A stretch of DNA of 64,000 bases from Nocardioides oceani (GTDB lineage: Bacteria; Actinomycetota; Actinomycetes; Propionibacteriales; Nocardioidaceae). A model generated the notes under the pieces. It was not told where the DNA came from, did not search any database, and was given only the letters and a program-made list of their open reading frames with translations. Numbering within the stretch: the stretch's first letter is position 1; every line of letters starts with the position of its first letter. This document shows positions 62,029 through 64,000 of this stretch, one piece after another. The DNA lies in the NCBI RefSeq assembly GCF_030412965.1, contig NZ_JAUHJQ010000001.1, forward strand, positions 62,001 to 126,000, given 5' to 3'. Made by a program: the position numbers and the translations under genes.

Positions 62029-62528
62029 GCGGGGGCTCCTGTCCGGGAGAGAGCGGCGGCGACGCGCGGGCGGGCCTCGGCCAGCCACTCGGCGTACGCC
62101 GCGGGGTCGTCGTGCAGGTCGTCGAGCACGTACAGCGCGCGGGTCGGCACGGTGCCGCCGATCTCGGTCAGCAGCGGCCGCAGCGCGTGCTCGGGGGCCA
62201 GCGCGTGGGCCGGGCCGGCGCCGAGCATCAGCGGGACGGCCACGCCGCGCAGCCCGGTCGTGGAGAAGCGGTCGAGGAACAGCTTGAGCAGGCCGGTGTA
62301 CGTCGCCTTGTACGTCGGGCTGGCGACCACGACCAGGTCGGCCGCGCCGACCTCCTCGACCAGCCCGCGGACCTCGGGGTCGGACCAGTCGAGGATCGCC
62401 GGCCCGAGGACCGCGAGGTCGACCACCAGGTCCGGCTCGGCGCCGGACAGCTCGCGGGCGACGTACGTCGCGGCCGTGAGGGTCCGGGAGCCGGGCCTGG
62501 GGTTGCCGACGACGACGGCGACGGTCAC
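62025..62528 (-). CDS. ssuE: NADPH-dependent FMN reductase, SsuE/MsuE-like
   Basis: A 167-residue flavodoxin-fold protein: VVGNPRPGSRTLTAATYVA (FMN phosphate loop), VVVASPTYKATYTGLLKLFLDRF. It gives FMNH2 to the SsuD monooxygenase. Overlaps SsuD by GTGA and the next flavin reductase by ATGA. GTG at 62528. Confidence 0.9.
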   Translation of the reverse strand: MTVAVVVGNPRPGSRTLTAATYVARELSGAEPDLVVDLAVLGPAILDWSDPEVRGLVEEVGAADLVVVASPTYKATYTGLLKLFLDRFSTTGLRGVAVPLMLGAGPAHALAPEHALRPLLTEIGGTVPTRALYVLDDLHDDPAAYAEWLAEARPRVAAALSRTGAPA

Positions 62529-63688
62529 GAGGCGGCCCTGCTCGACCCTCCGGCGGCGCCGAACGGGACGGCCGCGGACGCGGTCGTCTGCGGCGCCGGG
62601 TGCTGCCACAGGCCGCGGCGGCTGAGCTCGGGTAGGACGCCCTCGCCGAACCAGTAGGACTCCTCCAGGTGGGGGTAGCCGGAGAGGACGAACTCCTCGA
62701 TGCCGACCGCGGCGTACTGCTCGACGAGGTCGGCGATCTCGCTGTGGCTGCCGACCATGGCGGTGCCCGCGCCGCCGCGGACCAGGCCGACGCCCGCCCA
62801 CAGGTTCGGGTGGATCTCGAGGCCCTCCCTGGTGCCGCCGTTGAGCTCGAGCATCTTCTGCTGGCCCACGGACTCGCTGCGGCGCAGGCCCTCCTGCACC
62901 GTCCGGATCTGCTCGTCGTCGATGCCCGAGAGCAGCCGGTCCGCCTCGGCCCAGGCGGCCGCGGAGGTGTCGCGGGCGATGGTGTGGAGGCGGATGCCGA
63001 AGCGCAGCTCGCGGCCCTCCTCCTTGGCCAGGCCCTTGATCCAGTCGATCTTCTCGGCGACGGCGGCCGGCGGCTCGCCCCAGGTGAGGTAGACGTCGGC
63101 GTGCTTGGCCGCCACCCTGCCCGCGGCCGGCGAGGAGCCGCCGAAGTAGATCTCGGGCAGCGGGTCGGGTCGCTGGGCGAGGAAGGCGTCCTCGACGGAG
63201 TGGTGCTTGCCGTGGAAGGTGACGGTCTCGCCGCGCCACAGCGCCCGCACGATGTGCAGGAACTCGTCGCAACGCTCGTAGCGGCCGTCCTTGTCGAGGA
63301 AGTCGCCGAACATCCGCTGCTCGTGGCTCTCCCCGCCGGTCACGACGTTGAGCAGCAGCCGGCCGCCCGAGAGGTTCTGGAAGGTGCCGGCCATCTGCGC
63401 GGCCAGGAACGGCGCGGTGAGGCCGGGCCGGAAGGCGACGAGGAACTTCAGCCGCTCGGAGACGCTGCTGAGCATCGCGGTGGAGACCCACGCGTCCTCG
63501 CACCAGGCGCCGGTCGGGGTCAGGGCCGCCTCGAAGCCGAGCTGCTCGGCGCTGCGGGCGATCTGGCCGAGGTACGGCACGGTCGCGGGCCGGCCGGCGG
63601 CGCCGGCGGACACGCCGTGACCGCCGCCGACGACCTGGCGGCCGTCGCCGCCGTTGGTGGGCAGGAACCAGTGGAACTTCAAGGACAT
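62525..63688 (-). CDS. ssuD: Alkanesulfonate monooxygenase-like luciferase-family enzyme
   Basis: A 387-residue FMNH2-dependent monooxygenase (bacterial luciferase family). Typical blocks: LKFHWFLPTNGGDGRQVVGG at the N-terminus, QNLSGGRLLLNVVTGGES, PDPLPEIYFGGSSPAAGRVAAKHADVYLTWGEP. It releases sulfite from alkanesulfonates. The ATG at 63688 has AGGAGTGACGAG upstream. The order SfnB-like, SsuD, SsuE, flavin reductase forms a sulfur-starvation operon. dmsulfone use (SfnG-like) is also possible. Confidence 0.9.
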   Translation of the reverse strand: MSLKFHWFLPTNGGDGRQVVGGGHGVSAGAAGRPATVPYLGQIARSAEQLGFEAALTPTGAWCEDAWVSTAMLSSVSERLKFLVAFRPGLTAPFLAAQMAGTFQNLSGGRLLLNVVTGGESHEQRMFGDFLDKDGRYERCDEFLHIVRALWRGETVTFHGKHHSVEDAFLAQRPDPLPEIYFGGSSPAAGRVAAKHADVYLTWGEPPAAVAEKIDWIKGLAKEEGRELRFGIRLHTIARDTSAAAWAEADRLLSGIDDEQIRTVQEGLRRSESVGQQKMLELNGGTREGLEIHPNLWAGVGLVRGGAGTAMVGSHSEIADLVEQYAAVGIEEFVLSGYPHLEESYWFGEGVLPELSRRGLWQHPAPQTTASAAVPFGAAGGSSRAAS

Positions 63689-63757
63689 CTCGTCACTCCT
63701 GTGCGTGCGTCAGGCGGGGTACGTCGGGTGGTCGGGCCGTGCGTGGCGGCCCGGTCG

Positions 63758-64000
63758 TCAGACCTGGCCGTGGTTGGGCGGGAACACGCCGTCGAGGGCG
63801 TGCCGGCCGAGGTGCTGGACCTTCCACGAGGCGGGGTCGTGCAGCGTGTGGGTGCGGGCGTTGCGCCAGTGGCGGTGCAGGTTGAGGCCGTCGAGGGCCG
63901 AGCGGGTGCCGGCGACCTCGAAGAGCCGGCTGGAGACGTCGACGGAGGCCTGCGTGGTGGAGGCGCGGGCCGCGGCCACCGCGAGGCTGGCGAGGCCGGC
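63758..64000 (-). CDS. Acyl-CoA dehydrogenase-fold protein (SfnB/DszC-like), partial
   Basis: The C-terminal 80 residues are in the window: TQASVDVSSRLFEVAGTRSAL, HWRNARTHTLHDPASWKVQH and HALDGVFPPN. This RNARTHTLHDP block is typical of flavin monooxygenases of the acyl-CoA dehydrogenase fold such as SfnB or DszC. The rest lies beyond the window end. It is upstream of SsuD in the same direction. Confidence 0.8.
   Translation of the reverse strand, partial: AGLASLAVAAARASTTQASVDVSSRLFEVAGTRSALDGLNLHRHWRNARTHTLHDPASWKVQHLGRHALDGVFPPNHGQV

Overview
The window is a high-GC actinobacterial chromosome segment, most like Nocardioides or a close relative in the Nocardioidaceae. Signs are the strong GC bias in third positions, the very frequent GTG starts, the many GTGA/ATGA gene overlaps, TAGGNT-type -10 boxes 6-8 nt before start codons (leaderless messages), the actinobacterial heme genes hemY and hemQ, a LigC-type ligase with a stand-alone LigD-like polymerase, and the DivIC-DUF501-Ppx genes beside enolase. 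No plasmid, prophage, transposase, rRNA or CRISPR locus was seen. The genus is inferred from gene content only.

1-25 kb: a frameshifted VOC gene at the edge; yigZ and a TauE/SafE permease; a DUF3068 membrane protein; two tandem secreted propeller-like paralogues; a MoxR-type AAA+ ATPase with a von Willebrand A partner; a DUF35/thiolase pair behind a KstR-like palindrome; cystathionine beta-synthase; an SGNH hydrolase; a BI-1 membrane protein; an unusual class I tRNA with anticodon UAA; def, an ACT-domain protein and a family 5 uracil-DNA glycosylase; then ppx, DUF501, divIC and eno.

25-38 kb: mfd, a cysQ-like phosphatase, pth, rplY, prs, glmU and tRNA-Gln form the housekeeping core. They are interrupted by three arrays of hairpin-forming repeats at 30.69-31.14, 36.16-36.58 and 36.99-37.22 kb. 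The last two flank a small GIY-YIG nuclease gene. The arms of the arrays have changed together between loci, which implies that the folded hairpin matters.

38-50 kb: a surface-polysaccharide locus built around an 898-residue fusion of a GT4 glycosyltransferase with a Stealth phosphotransferase, beside a PAPS-type sulfotransferase. Next come DNA-repair genes (LigD-type polymerase; the LigC-type ligase lies at 37.3 kb) and a stearoyl-CoA desaturase/ferredoxin reductase operon with a DesT-like inverted repeat upstream, then msrB.

50-64 kb: a LuxR regulator divergent from one open frame that joins RidA-like, PIG-L deacetylase and FAD oxidoreductase domains with an internal start; a lipoprotein and a STAS protein; hemQ; an AraC/GyrI regulator; a DUF4386-histidine kinase-response regulator operon with two 15-bp minisatellites and a repeated upstream motif; hemY; and a sulfonate-use operon (flavin reductase, SsuE, SsuD, and an SfnB/DszC-like gene cut by the window end).
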